Shown: piece after piece, positions 41,539 through 53,170 of the stretch | How positions within the stretch are numbered: position 1 is the stretch's first letter | Layout of the letters: every line of letters begins with the position of its first letter | Assembly: GCA_038030265.1 (NCBI GenBank) | Contig: CM075939.1 | Coordinates: 54,851,253-54,915,252, forward strand | DNA from: Corythucha ciliata | Taxonomy: Eukaryota > Arthropoda > Insecta > Hemiptera > Tingidae | Direction of reading: 5' to 3' | Length of the DNA: 64,000 nt | Notes under the pieces: model-generated | Database searches by the model: none | Told to the model about the DNA's origin: nothing | Seen by the model: the letters and a program-made list of their open reading frames with translations, nothing else | Translations under genes and position numbers: made by a program

Positions 41539-44500
41539 TTTTTTTTTTTTTTTTTTTTTTTTTAAACGGGGAGGAAGCCCAGAAGAAACTATCTCCTACC
41601 AAACTCGACCTATAAGATCTATCCTCAGGTTGCCCTGCCAAGAAAGACGCTAGTTTTCAAGCGTCCTCCAACCACCACTCCTTAACGAAGTTGAGGATAT
41701 TTCCCGTGGCCATCCTGGAGATGTCCTCCGGTTGAAGCACATCATTTCCAAGATGTTGAAAGCGTAACCGCCCCAGAGCCTGGCACTCACACAGTACGTG
41801 CTCTGCCGTTTCCACGGCCAAGTCGCAAAATCTGCAAATGTCCGTGTCAGACTTCTCCATTAGTCTGAGTGTATATCGAAGGGCACAATGTCCCGTTAGC
41901 AGTCCCACCAAGATCCTAAGGTCTCCTCGGCTCAGAGAGATCAGGCCCTTCTCCGATCGTCCCTTTGGAGCGACAAAGAGCTTGGCCTGCCTGAGACCTG
42001 GTTGTCTAACCCAGTGTTCACGATGCCTCTCGTCCAACCACGCCTGCACCTGCCTCTTCCTGAAGGACTTCGTGACCCCGAGACTTGGCTCCGGGCCCAC
42101 GTAAGGCATCTCTGATCCTCTCTTCGCGAGTTGATCAGCCATTTCATACCCCTCAAACCCCTTGTGACCCGGCACACACATCAAAGTAAGGCTGTTTGCC
42201 GTTGCCACAGGCCTGAGGGCATCAAGACATCCCAAAAACTAGCTTCGAATTCACGACACTTCAGCCTAGGGCATTAAGAGCCGCCTGGCTGTCAGACAGG
42301 ATAAAGATCTTCGCTTTCCGGAGACCCCTCTCACTAATCTTCCGCGCACAGGCTTCTATAGCATAGATCTCCGCCTGAAAGATGGTGGCGGTCGTCCCAA
42401 GGGACTCCCAATGCTGAAGCCTGGGGCCAAAGACCCTAATGCCAGCACCCCCATCCTTCACAGATCCATCAGTATACCATACTTGCGTGCCGGGCTTAAA
42501 CCTCGGCAAACCCTTATCCCAAAGGTCGCGGTTGCCTATATCGACCTTAAAGGGTTTTTCAAAATCCATCCTCACATGCATGAGATCCGTAACGACTTCA
42601 GCCGTCTCACTACATGCAACTTCCTCCAGAACACGCAAGTGCCCAACCTGGACACCTCGCTTCACGTACTCCGCCCGCAGCAGTCTCACCGCCGCCATAT
42701 ATGCGGTCGCCTGCACATGAAAGTGCAGGGGAGGCATGTCCAGTAACACCTCCATGGCTGCCGTCGGGCACGAATGCATAGCACCCGTTACTCCAAGACA
42801 GGCCTGGCGCTGCAACTTACTCAGCAAGGCCTGGACTGTCCCTTGTTTCGTCTTCTGCCACCATAGAGTGAGCCATAGGTGACGATAGGCCTAACAACGG
42901 CTGTATACAGCCACAACACCATTTTTGGCTTTAGACCCTATGTTTTGCCAAACATTTTCCGACCAGCCCACAATGCGAACGTGGCCTTATTCAGCACCAT
43001 CTTGATATGCGAGGTCCATTTGAGCCCCTGATCCAGGGTAACTCCAAGGTACTTGACTTCTTTTCCTACTTTCAACACTTCTCCATTCAGGCGAACTACC
43101 TTTAATGCCAGCTTCCTCCGCCTGGTAAACGCAACAAGGGTGGTCTTCTCAGGGTTAACCCTGAGACCATGCCTGCTGCACCATCGCTGCACTATGTTAA
43201 GGGCACCCTGCATCCTACTGGATATGGTATCATCAAATTTGCCCCTAACTAGAATCGCAAGGTCATCCGCGTAACCAACTACCTCATAACCCTGCTCCTT
43301 CAGGATAGCGAGAAGCTCGTCCACCACGAGCAACCAGAGCAAAGGAGAGAGCACACCCCCCCCTGGGGACACCCCCTTGAGGGCAACACGGAAACAGTCT
43401 CCCCTCCCAGCTCCGAAGTCACGACGCGGCATTCCAGCATCCCCTTGATCCATTTCACTGAAGATGGATCAACACCTCTGCTCCTAACTGCAGCCTCCAT
43501 AGAGTCATAGTTGGTGTTATCAAAAGCACCACCTATGTCCAGGAAGGAGCCCAGCGCAGTTTCTTTCGCCTCCAGAGATTTTTCAACCTTACCCACCAGT
43601 TCGTTTAGGGCGGTCTCAGTAGACTTGCCCGCCTGGTAGGCATGCTGCCCCCTCTGGATTGGTTTAATTTTAAGGCAACCGTCCTTGATATCCAGGCCAA
43701 TTACCTTTTCCATTGTTTTAAGGAGGAAGGACATGAGGCTTATGGGTCGGTACGCCTTTGCCTGGGCCGAGGAGTTTGCTCCCGACTTAGGAATGAACAC
43801 AACCCTGACCTCCCTCCATGCTTTCTCCCATGCGGCTCCAGGACCTCCAGGCCACGCTGTAGCATGACCGGGAATATCCCGTCCGGCCCAGGGGATTTAT
43901 AGGGCTTAAATGAGCCGATAGCCCATTTAATTTTCGCGGGCGTAAACAATTTCCCCGATGCGCTCTATATTGCATTATTTGCTGGCTGGCAGTCAGCCAC
44001 CACTTCGCCCTGAACATCTGAGGCCCCTGCATCCCTGGAATCAGGGAAATGACTTCGCAGGAGGACCTCCAGGGTCTCTTTAGCGCTCTCGGTATACGCC
44101 CCATCTGCCTTTTTTATTAGACCAATTTGGCCCGGGCTCTCTTTGGACAGGACCCTCTGTAGTCTGCCCATAACGGACACATTCTCCATCCCCTCACAGA
44201 AGGTCCTCCACGTGGCCCGCTTTGCTTTCCTAAGGGCCTTGTTATACTCCGTGAGGGAGTGCCTATAAGCCTCCCACTCCCCACGTGATCTGGCCCTATT
44301 GTAAAGCCTCCTCGTTTCTCTTCTGAGCATCTCCAGCTCATTGTTCCACCAAGGGACTTCCCTGTTCCCCTTCTTCACCTTAACAGGACAGCTTTCCTCA
44401 TACGCACTGAGGACCGCTGAATTGATCGCCTCCACCGCCCTATCGAGGTCGGCTTGGCACTGAATGTCCAGGTCCATCTCAGACAACTCCTGTTCAAGAT

Positions 44501-45433
44501 GCCCCTTAAAGACCTCCCAATCCGCGTTCTTGGGATTCCGATACTCTGTACTTCTAACCCTAGGAAACTCGACCTCAAACGAAATCACCCTATGGTAAGA
44601 CATTGATGTTTCTGACATGACTTTCCAATCTCTGACACTATTGGCCAAAAACTGGCTAGCCAGAGTAACATCCAGGACCTCACTCCTCGCACTTGTCACG
44701 AAAGTAGGGATCGAGCCCTGATTTACCACCACCAGGTCATGCGTCATCAAAAATTGAAAGAGTGACTCACCCCTGGCGTTGACATCTGTACTTCCCCAAA
44801 TGGTATGGTGAGCATTCGCATCACAACCCACAATCAGCTGCAGGTTCCTCGCGCTGCAGTACAGGACCAAACGCTGAAGCTCCTCCGGCGGCGTCACCTC
44901 AGCGTCCCCCGGGAAGTACGCGGAAGCTACCACACACCTCCGGGTCCGGTCCTCGTCCTTGGCTTCCAGGATGACTGCTGTCAAATCTCTGCACAGAAAT
45001 TCTGGCATAGTTAAAAATTTCACTGCGGGACCTAGAAGCAGCGCAGTTCGTGGCCGCTCCCCATCCCTACAGTAAACCAGCTTACCTGCTGTCGCAGAGA
45101 GGCCCTCGACCTGCCTCTCGCATGCCCATGGCTCCTGAACCATGGCGACGTCATAGCTTCCCCCTGCTCAAGACAGCCGATGCCGCTGCCGCACGATGCA
45201 GATTCCCCACTCCGCGATTGCTTCTTCAGCATCGCCTTACTCGGAGTAGGGTGGGGTTTCCGTGCCCGACCTGCCGCCCTCGGGACTCTTTCATCCCCCG
45301 CTGGTCCGACACTATCACCTCTCTCCCCCGCCTTGCTAGTAGATACAGCGTACTTATTTCGAGCGGTGACCCTTCGTAGCCGACTGAACCGTTCGGGCTA
45401 TTGCTTTTGATATAAATCACTTTTCCGCAGGTC
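41539..45433 (-). mobile_element. I/R1-type non-LTR retrotransposon with RNase H (5' truncated)
   Basis: Minus-strand element with poly-A tail (T-run 41,539-41,563), endonuclease, RT, RNase H and a C-terminal CCHC-like motif. An RNase H after the RT places it in the I superfamily (I, R1, LOA, Outcast or related) rather than jockey. ORF1 is missing, so it is 5' truncated. Possible target duplication: CTTCGTC at 41,532-41,538 and ACTTGTC at 45,434-45,440, imperfect. Confidence 0.85.
41657..45143 (-). pseudogene. LINE ORF2: endonuclease, reverse transcriptase, RNase H
   Basis: Endonuclease (45,143-43,965): GCDANAHHTIWGSTDVNARG and FVTSARSEVLDVTL. The final S-D-H motif reads MSYHRVISFEV, so the catalytic Asp is Tyr. 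RT: KWAIGSFKPYKSPGPDGIFP, AYRPISLMSFLLKTMEKV, SFLDIGGAFDNTNYDS, RGCPQGGVCSLL (frame break near 43,360), GYADDLAILV and KYLGVTLDQGLKW. RNase H: YTDGSVKDGGAGI, FQAEIYAIEAC and FILSDSQAALNALG, then TGA and a frameshift near 42,245, and VPGHKGFEGYEMADQLAKRG. The C-terminus CRFCDLAVETAEHVLCEC is the CCHC-type motif common in these LINEs. Frame breaks near 43,960, 43,800, 43,360, 42,900 and 42,245 make it inactive. Confidence 0.85.
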
Positions 45434-47266
45434 ACTTGTCGCGTGCTTACTCCCTAAAGATAATTCCCTTTAACATAATTCGGTTAATTAGTCAGTTCCT
45501 GCTCTACTCAGTGGAGAAACAAGTTTCCTTGATGCCTGTCTGTCAGCAGATTGTTAGGAATTTTGTTTCGGCCTGCGGATGTCTTGAAAATGGGGTGCAC
45601 TGCCCCGAAACTAAGTCGGCATGGTTAAATAAATAAAGAACGTTTTACTCAAATTCCTTAATTTTTCACGCACATTATAAATGTGGAGTTTGCGGAATGT
45701 GTGTGTGTGTGTGTGTGCGTGGGGGGGGGGGAGTTTGTGCCCCCTTCCACCAGGCAAAAAACTCGCGACGTCTGCGTGCATCGACCGTGAGCAGGATCAC
45801 GCCACCGGAATCAACATGTCAGAATCATGAGAAGAACCAGCACTTTATAAATTGTGCGTCTACTGATCACAACACCGTGGCGAGAATCGCAGTTTCATCC
45901 ATTTTATTGATTTATAATTATGACTGTTTTTGTTGTCTCGTGAAAAAACTGAGGGACTGGCCTTCTTAGTTGGTTCTGGGGATTAAAATAACACGACTCA
46001 CCTTTTTATACTGAAAATACTGCTTCTCAACATCTTTTATTTACATAAAACGTTCTTTTCATTCTTATTCAACACTATTCGTTACTCTGATTTCGACATT
46101 TTTGTTGGATCAGACCGTATTCACACTTTCTTATCTTTTTGATCGCAAGAAAAATACACAAAAATACTATAGACTGCCGGTTTTTAAATAACAATAAATA
46201 ACGCGTTTTTTATTATTTAAAAATATGCTTTCAGCGACTATTTATACTTATAAACATAAATAATATTTTTATACAAAATTAAAATTAATAAAAATTCACA
46301 GGTTTGCTTTTAAAAACAACAAACGAAACACAGGTAAATCGCAAACAAGACTCCAAAGAGGAACGTTATTCTTTATTCTTTTTTTTTTTTGGATGGGCCG
46401 AGTAAAAAAAGGAAGAGTAATCAAATTCAACATTCTTGAAAATCACGCCCCTGAACATTTAAATCACCTTTTTTCCTCGATTAATACAATTTGGCTAAGT
46501 CGGTGATGGTGAGGCTGGAAGGAAGATTGTAAGAGAGGGCGGTCATGGGGACGGGTGTGTGTGTGGGGGGGGGGGGCTTCTGCATCACAATAGGAACTCA
46601 TGAGAATGCCTTAGTTTTTCCATCTCGCGTCTTTTTAACACCAGCAGAACCTTCGGACAAATCGGGTGAAGGTGAGTAGCAGTTGGGTGCAGGCCTTAAT
46701 TATATATAGAGAAATGGAAAAGCTTGCGCGGAGAAGCGCGAAAAGCTTGAAACCTTAGCCACGCAATTGTCAAAAAATGTCGGTAGTTTAGGGGGGGGTG
46801 GGGAAGGAGCATAGAAAAGGCGCTTCTACCAGCAAAGCCACTTTTCTATAAGGAAGGGAAAATTTAGGGGGGAGGGAGGGAACCTACACCTTGAGAACAC
46901 ACCTCTTCCAATTTTTGGTAGACATGGAAGTAATAATGAAAGAACTAGTCCGCTAGTCAGGTACCTACTTGTTTTGCGCTAACAAGAATCCATGGCAATT
47001 GGGGATGGTGAGAGTTTTCAAGATGTGCGTCATCATGATGATAATTATGCGGTGGGAAGGAAGATGGGGTGGGGAGGGGATACGGTCGTTTAAGCGTATT
47101 TTTCAAATCGCTAGACGCTTACAAGAGTAGGTATTTGATAAAATCTTGAGATCCTTAGCTTAAGATCGAAAATTGGGCATCAAGTGACACTTTGCAGTTT
47201 CTCTGCGTATTAGACCTTATCACCCGGAGTTATCACATTTATACTCATACTCGATTCCACCGAAAA
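45434..47266. other. Non-coding between LINE and trehalase gene
   Basis: The first 200 bases hold an open frame (45,436-45,636, ending SAWLNK) that may be residual BEL sequence but has no motif. A GT microsatellite followed by a G-run lies at about 45,698-45,731, and another GT/G-run at 46,553-46,577. The rest is AT-rich to mixed. No gene or RNA was recognised. Confidence 0.45.
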
Positions 47267-47272
47267 TTTATT
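47267..47272 (-). terminator. Candidate polyadenylation signal of the trehalase gene
   Basis: AATAAA on the minus strand (TTTATT on plus), 78 bases beyond the stop codon at 47,350. The position fits a short 3' UTR; cleavage was not demonstrated. Confidence 0.45.
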
Positions 47273-47349
47273 GAAGGCTGACCAGAGTCAAATAGCGCCA
47301 TAGGCACACGCAATTTCGCACTAAAAAAACAATGTTTTTCTTATCGCGG

Positions 47350-49337
47350 TTAAAAAGTAGCCGTTCCTGGGATGCGCAAATATTTGGATTTATCAGGCCG
47401 TTGGTTGACACGTCGAGCGTACAGTATCGCACCGATGCAGCCCGCTGTCAGCGTTGTCTGGGCGAGAAAGATGGTGACCAGTGGAGCCAGGTGACTCGAC
47501 GGCGCGACTCCACCAACCGACGCTGAATTGACTAGATTCTCCTTGCCGAACACTTCTGACGCGGTCAAACGATCGCCGTATTTATGTAGCAACTCCATGA
47601 TGACGCCGTTGCTCCAACCGAACCCCAGTTGGACTTCGTACTCACCACCACCGCCGTAGCCGCCGACAACTGTCGCGTCGTACTTCTCGTACATGGCGTG
47701 TGTTTCGTTGAAAGCTTTGAAATTTGAACGAACCCATCGCTCGGCCATGGTGAAGGCGAGATCTTTGGCGTACTCGTCACCCGTCAGGTCGAGTCCCATG
47801 ATGACGATGTATTGAAGTGGTGGCCAGGCGTTGGGGTAGTCCCACTGCTCGCCAGAGTGGGAAAATGTGGACGGTAGTCCACCCTGGTTGACCATCACTT
47901 TGCTCTTTTTCAAGTACTCGAGAATGTGGTCGACAAAGTACGACTTTTTCGCTGGATCGTAGCAGTTGGTCCAGAGCGGAGCGAAATTGGTCGGGTAGAA
48001 ATAGTCTCGTTTCACCTGAAAAATAGTATTAAAGTCAGTTCGGGCAACAATTAGTGCAACAGGTGATCTTCAGGGTGAAATTAACTCCAATTGTTTTTCT
48101 CTCAGGGAAGTTAACACATTCTTACCTGATTTAGCATGTCGTAGTCAAGCCAAGAGCCGACCTCCTCGTGCCAAAGCACTTCGTTCACAGCTTGAATCCA
48201 CAAATCAGCGACCTCTTTAAACTGCCTTGCCTTGTCCGTTCGGTTCAACATTACGTTAAACTGGTAGAGAAGGTCAGCGTTCCAATAGATGATGGCGTTT
48301 AAATCCACAGGAAGAATCGACTTTATCCTTGTACTTGTTAAATTTCCTTGATTCGTGCCGTTCAATATGAACCACCGAGTTGAAAAATCCCAGCCGGACT
48401 CGGCGGCGGATTTAATTTGCGAATAGAAATTTTCTTTCTCCTCGTCAGTTTGAAAGACCTGAGCCAGCATGTAATCCTCGCGGTATGACTCGGGCCTTGG
48501 ACCTGATGACATATCGTTGTACCGAGCTAGTATGTAGCTTTTTCCGTCCTTTTCCACGTTCACGGTGTGATTCGTCATCCAAAAATGAAATTCTTTCTCG
48601 AGAATATCGATATTTTTTCGAAGAAAATCGATGTCGTTCGTAGCTTTGATGTAACTGTCAACCATGGGAGTCAGCAATGGAGGTTGAGACCGCATCGCAT
48701 AGTAGACACGCCCTCCGTTTGGTATTAAACCGTAGCGATCTACGATTGAGATGAAATTCTCCAACATTCCCTTGACGGTTTCAGTCATTTCAGACAACAG
48801 CAGTCCCCTTATGATCCAATAAGAATCCCAGTAATAAAACTCACGAAATCTGCCCCCTGGAACAATAACCGGATGCGGCACGTATATTATAGAATACAAC
48901 TCTGAATTTTCCCTCACATCGTCTTTCATCTTCCTTCCCAACATTTTCCACAAGTCATTCAAAGACGCTCCCCACGATTTCAACGCTCGATCGTTGATCG
49001 ACTCCAAAAAAAATGGATCGTCCTTCCAATCACTCGGCGACCACTCTTCAAATTCCGAGCCGGCCGGTTCAAACGAGTCGTCGACAAACTCTTTCAATTC
49101 GTCCACCGTTGGTTTGTTGTCAGTTCGATTCATCAACTCCAAAAAAGTTGCCATCGTTTCATTGCTTCGTCGTCGCATTTTCATGTCGACGAATGTTTTT
49201 GAATCGCGAAACAGTTCGGCCATTTGTACAGTGTGAAGGAGCGGGCCGTGGCAGTAGATGTCGCTGGAACATGGCGGTGGGAAGTGACTACAGCTGACCA
49301 CTCCAATCAGTAGTAATGTAAGGATTGCTCGAATCAT
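47350..49337 (-). CDS. Membrane-type trehalase (GH37), two exons
   Basis: Hydrolyses trehalose, the main arthropod blood sugar, to glucose. Exon 1 is 49,337-48,126; the intron 48,125-48,016 has GT...AG ends and phase 0; exon 2 is 48,015-47,350. The protein is 625 residues, normal for the family. Start chosen at ATG 49,337 (MIRAILTLLLIGVVSCS), which gives a signal peptide; the frame is open further upstream but without ATG. Trehalase signature 1, PGGRFREFYYWDSYW, is at about 160-174, SGWDFSTRW near 314-322 (acid Asp 317), signature 2 QWDYPNAWPP at 461-470, and GGGGEYEVQ near 525-533 (Glu 529). A hydrophobic segment at about 579-603 near the C-terminus predicts a membrane anchor, as in Tre-2, with the catalytic domain extracellular. 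N-glycosylation sequons such as NRT, NHT, NGT and NET are present. No frame damage: it looks functional. Confidence 0.95.
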
Positions 49338-50599
49338 TTGTGTATCGATTTTTTTTTTCGGCTTTGATTTTGAAAAATAAAAAAAGTTCTTTCGAAGTTG
49401 TTGCAACTTTTTAGAATGAGGCAAGGCTGTTCAAGTTGCTATCTGCGGTGATTGTTCAGCCATCTGTGAACAGAATAAACAATTTTCGTGAATAAACTTG
49501 AAATTTCACGTCACAAACTCATAATTCACACAATAAACAGTCAATTTTGTTTTTGAAAACTACTTGAATATGAAACATGGATGTGTCGCCCTCAAAAATT
49601 ACCTTCGGATACACAGTTATGCCAAAAATAGGAAAAATTGTAAATTGTCTTCGAAAATCAAAATTATTTTGAAATTGACAAATTCACCCTCTTTAGTCAC
49701 CCCATGGTTAATATGACACAGGTTTCAAGCCACGTCATCTGACTTGGCGCCCATGTCATCTGACACCCTCAAAGTCCGCGAGAAAGTGCGTTCGAACCGA
49801 GCGGACCTCGATAGGCCCCCCCGCGCTTTGAGGTCGAGAAAATCGACCAAAACCAAAATGATGAGACGAGGCGAAACACGTCGACTTTCAGTGGCGGATC
49901 AAAGGGGGAGGGCGGCCGCAGGGGCCGTGGCTTCGAAGTTGAAGTCACTTATGCAAATAAATCATCAAAACCGCCTACAAATTCCCATCGAGTCAAATTT
50001 TAGGGCAATGAGTCTCCTGAACCATGCTCAACCAAGAAATACAGGCGGTTCCAGGTTGACACAGCAACAGAGTAGCCGCTAGTGCAGTGATCCATAAACG
50101 GTCCAGAAATGAATGTTTCGCGTTAGGGTCACTCGTATCAACCGATTTTCGCGACACTAGGGAAACTGCAGTATGAGCAATCGTTAAAAAAGCAACACAA
50201 CCCGAGATTGGGGTCATCACAGTGTCTTAAAAAACATCCATGGATCCAGCCATGCGGCATTTTTGCGAGATCGTTCATTAGCAAGACACGTGAGCTGTCC
50301 AGCGAGGTCCTCGTGCATTTGGACTGTTCTTTGGACTTCGGGGCAGTGAATGCTATACTGCAGTTCGTGGGCTTCGATACAGTTATTCAGTATCGAAAAT
50401 GGTGTCAGGTGCCTATACAGCCACGCAATGTCTCGGCTGCCTATTGGCGATTCAGATTAACCAAATGCGCTCTGGTGGCGGCCCCACCGAAGTAAGAAGA
50501 GCGGTAGACTTTCCATTTTGAGACTCAAATGCCTTGCTTGAATTGAACAAGCCGGATTATGGATAAGTGCTAGTTTTTTATCCAAGTGGCTAAGTTTTC
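49338..50599. other. Upstream of trehalase, non-coding with a hAT-like terminus
   Basis: Should hold the trehalase promoter and 5' UTR, but no TATA box or initiator can be called with confidence. At 49,889-49,900 CAGTGGCGGATC followed by a G-run resembles a hAT terminus. The open frames at 49,744-50,082 and 50,208-50,495 lack known motifs; the first is Arg/Lys/Ser-rich and includes the transposon-like terminus, so it is doubtful as a gene. Confidence 0.4.
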
Positions 50600-52060
50600 A
50601 AGTAAAATTAGCGCATTAAAAGACGCGATTTCATGAGTTTACCCTATTCTGCAAAGAAAGCGAATTTCATCCCAGAAACTGACTGTGCTCACATAAAAAT
50701 GGACAATACGTTCCACGAAGAACTTCCACTTTTGCCGGTTAAACGATCGGTGTAGCCTTCTAATCGATAAAAGCTGTCAATTCTTGCATTAACGATTTGT
50801 CTCCATTTTAGCCGCGAATTAGCGATTTATCTCTATTTCAGCGATTTTCCTTGCAAAGAATTTGTGTTTTTTCTGACTTGAGCCGCTAATGAGCCATGTG
50901 ATTATTACCCGTGAATTAGCGCTAAATTTTCTAATTTTAGCCACGAAGTTGTCTCAAGAAACCGCGACTTGCCATTTGCTCTATTCAATCCGGGGAATAC
51001 AGCAAATTTTTTTCAATTTAACGCCGTAAACATCCATTTTTTCCTGACTTCAGCCGTAAATTAGCGTTTTTCATCAGTCCATCAGCTAATTAGGGATTTT
51101 TCTACGTTTCATCAACGAATTAAAAGTTCCCCCAATTTTCCCCGCGAACTACCCAACGCTTTTTCTGAAATTTGGCCGCGGATTAGCGATTTTTTTCACT
51201 TTCTGGCACGAAGTTACGATCAGAAGCCGCGAATTGACGTTTTCTCTACTTAATCCACGAATTAGTCAATTTTATTGATAAATTAGCAAGTTTTCTTCGT
51301 TTTAGCCGCTAATTAACAATTTTGGTCATTTCTGCAAGTTTTCGAATTATAGCGATTTATCTGAATTTTGCAGTGAGTTCGTATTTTTCTTTATTTCAGC
51401 CGCTAATTAGCGATTTTTCTCAATTGCATCCATGAATTAGCAACTTTTCTTTATTTCAGCTCCGACTTAGCGATTTGCTTCGCTTGCTTTTAGCTTTGAA
51501 TTAGCGTTTTTTCGCAGTTTGAGCCACGAACTTGCCTTCAGAAGCTCAACATTTTTGTTTCCTTACATCCAGCATTTGGGCCCTTTTATTTATTTATTCG
51601 TCACGTTAGCCGTGAAGACGTGATTTTGAGTGCTAAAGAGTGATTTCCCACAATTTTATCCGTGAACTAGCACTTTTCTTAATTTTCCCCACGAATTAGC
51701 TTTTTTTTTTCACTTTTAGCAATGAATTAGCGTTTTTTAAGATTGAGCCACGAACTTCCGTTCTGAATAAGCCGAGAATTCATGTTTTCGTAATTTTAGG
51801 GGCAAATTAGCGCGTTTTTTTATTGGCGAATTATTGATTTTTCACAATTTTATCCGTTAATTGGTGTTTTTCGTAATTTTAAACGCTAATGACTGTAATT
51901 TACACTTTATCCGCGATTTTAAAGCTTTTTCTCAATTTTTGCTGTGAAGTTTTCTTAACTTTATCCGTGATTTAGCACATTTTCTTATTTATGGCCGAGA
52001 ATCAGTTATTTTTCTTAATAATTTCAGCCGTTAATTAGCCATTTTCGAGAAGGCGCGAAT
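50600..52060. repeat. Degenerate short-period repeat family A, block 2 (inverted relative to block 1)
   Basis: Diverged units of about 30 bases read GCCGCGAATTAGCG plus ATTTTTCTCAATTTTA, e.g. GCCGCTAATTAGCGATTTTT near 51,401 and AGCCGCGAATTAGCGATTTA near 50,811. This is the reverse complement of the unit at 1,241-2,430. About 40-45 units can be recognised, none identical. No coding potential. Confidence 0.7.
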
Positions 52061-52671
52061 TTGTAGTGATTTTCATTTCCACAAAAAACCTAGGGGCGCC
52101 AAAATCCAACATTAAAGATGATTGTTTACCACTGTATGCCACGGGCGGGCCAGTTTAGGAAGGCTCAGCTGAGTCAGCGGGTCACTTTTTGGCCCGCGAG
52201 TTCTCGGTTGGGCCCACGGGGCGGCCTACGCCTTGGCGTCCTCTATTTGGCCGCTTATACAATATTTGGTGCTTAACTCCACTTCCCCTTTTTTGTAGCT
52301 CCTTGATGAGACCGTGCATTTATCAAATTTATATTGATTCACATAGGCAACATTGTGAGACAACAAAAAGAGATAATGACTACGTACTGTCTATTATAGG
52401 TACAAACCATAGGATACTAAATTCACTACGTTCCCGAAATGTAATCCTTTGAAAGCGGGTCGTAGAAGGTCGATCGAAGAAAGGTCGTAACCTCAAATCC
52501 TTTTTCAGTCAAGTGTGGCGATAATTAAGACGGAAAACATTGTAAACTCCTTAAAAACTGCAAAAACACCATTATTTAGCCCATACGTTGGTGGTAAGAG
52601 TAGGGCTCTTTTCCGCCATTGTGCCTCGACGCTAGCGCTACAAGTGATAATCTGAATCGCCAATACACAGA
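52061..52671. other. Non-coding, nothing recognised
   Basis: Includes a GC-rich patch (52,140-52,250) that contrasts with its surroundings, and no open frame with a domain. The minus-strand frame 52,505-52,774 is the shadow of the gypsy fragment that follows. Confidence 0.4.
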
Positions 52672-53170
52672 TGAACGACGACGACGTAACAATTGCCAAA
52701 ATAGCTGAAGAAGTTGATGTTTTCGAGGGACTTGCAATGAGTGATGCGATTTTGAACTTAATTCGTGACTCCACTGAAAAGGAAACAGTCGGCAGTCAGC
52801 TCATTAAGTATAAGCCAAGAATGAAGAGTAGCTTGTAGATCAGCCTCTGCGGGACTGGTGGAAAATCCGCGACCAGATCACAGTGAACGATGCCATATAG
52901 TTTGCCGCAATCAGCAAGTGTACATATCCAGCTTCTTTGCGTCCGATCATCGCAGCCAAACGCGACAAGAGTCATTTGGGAGCAGCCCGTTGCGTAAGAC
53001 CCGAGTATTTTGGCTTATAGGATGGCGCGTGACATTGAAAAAATTCATCGGTGTAATTGCGCTGTGTGTGAGACATTAGACACTACCGAGAAATGCAAGG
53101 AAATCTCTGAAACTGCGACCGAAACCAAGAGGAGTCTTATTCATGCTCGGAGATTGAATAATAAAGTGCT
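52672..53170 (+). pseudogene. Ty3/gypsy pol fragment (RNase H end to integrase zinc motif)
   Basis: One frame gives DDDVTIAKIAEEVDVFEG and LAMSDAILNLIRDSTEKE, then after a stop and shift DWWKIRDQITVNDAI, YPASLRPIIAAKRDKSHLGA and, after another shift, MARDIEKIHRCNCAVCE. The order matches the gypsy segment 'SD.rL..i...T..D...W..iRdeL...dgi......ViP.sLR..il...H..HlG......... YWP.M..DI......C..C', with the integrase His and Cys pairs. No LTRs are found, so this is an isolated relic of a different gypsy family from the two above. Confidence 0.7.

Noticed and set aside
41838..42746. Plus-strand frames opposite the LINE
   Set aside because: They are shadows of the minus-strand RNase H and C-terminal coding region.
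45050..45410. Plus-strand Pro/Arg/Ser-rich frames
   Set aside because: Antisense of the truncated 5' part of the LINE; no motif.
49744..50082. Basic 112-residue protein
   Set aside because: Overlaps a hAT-like terminus, has no recognisable motif and lacks splice or start context.
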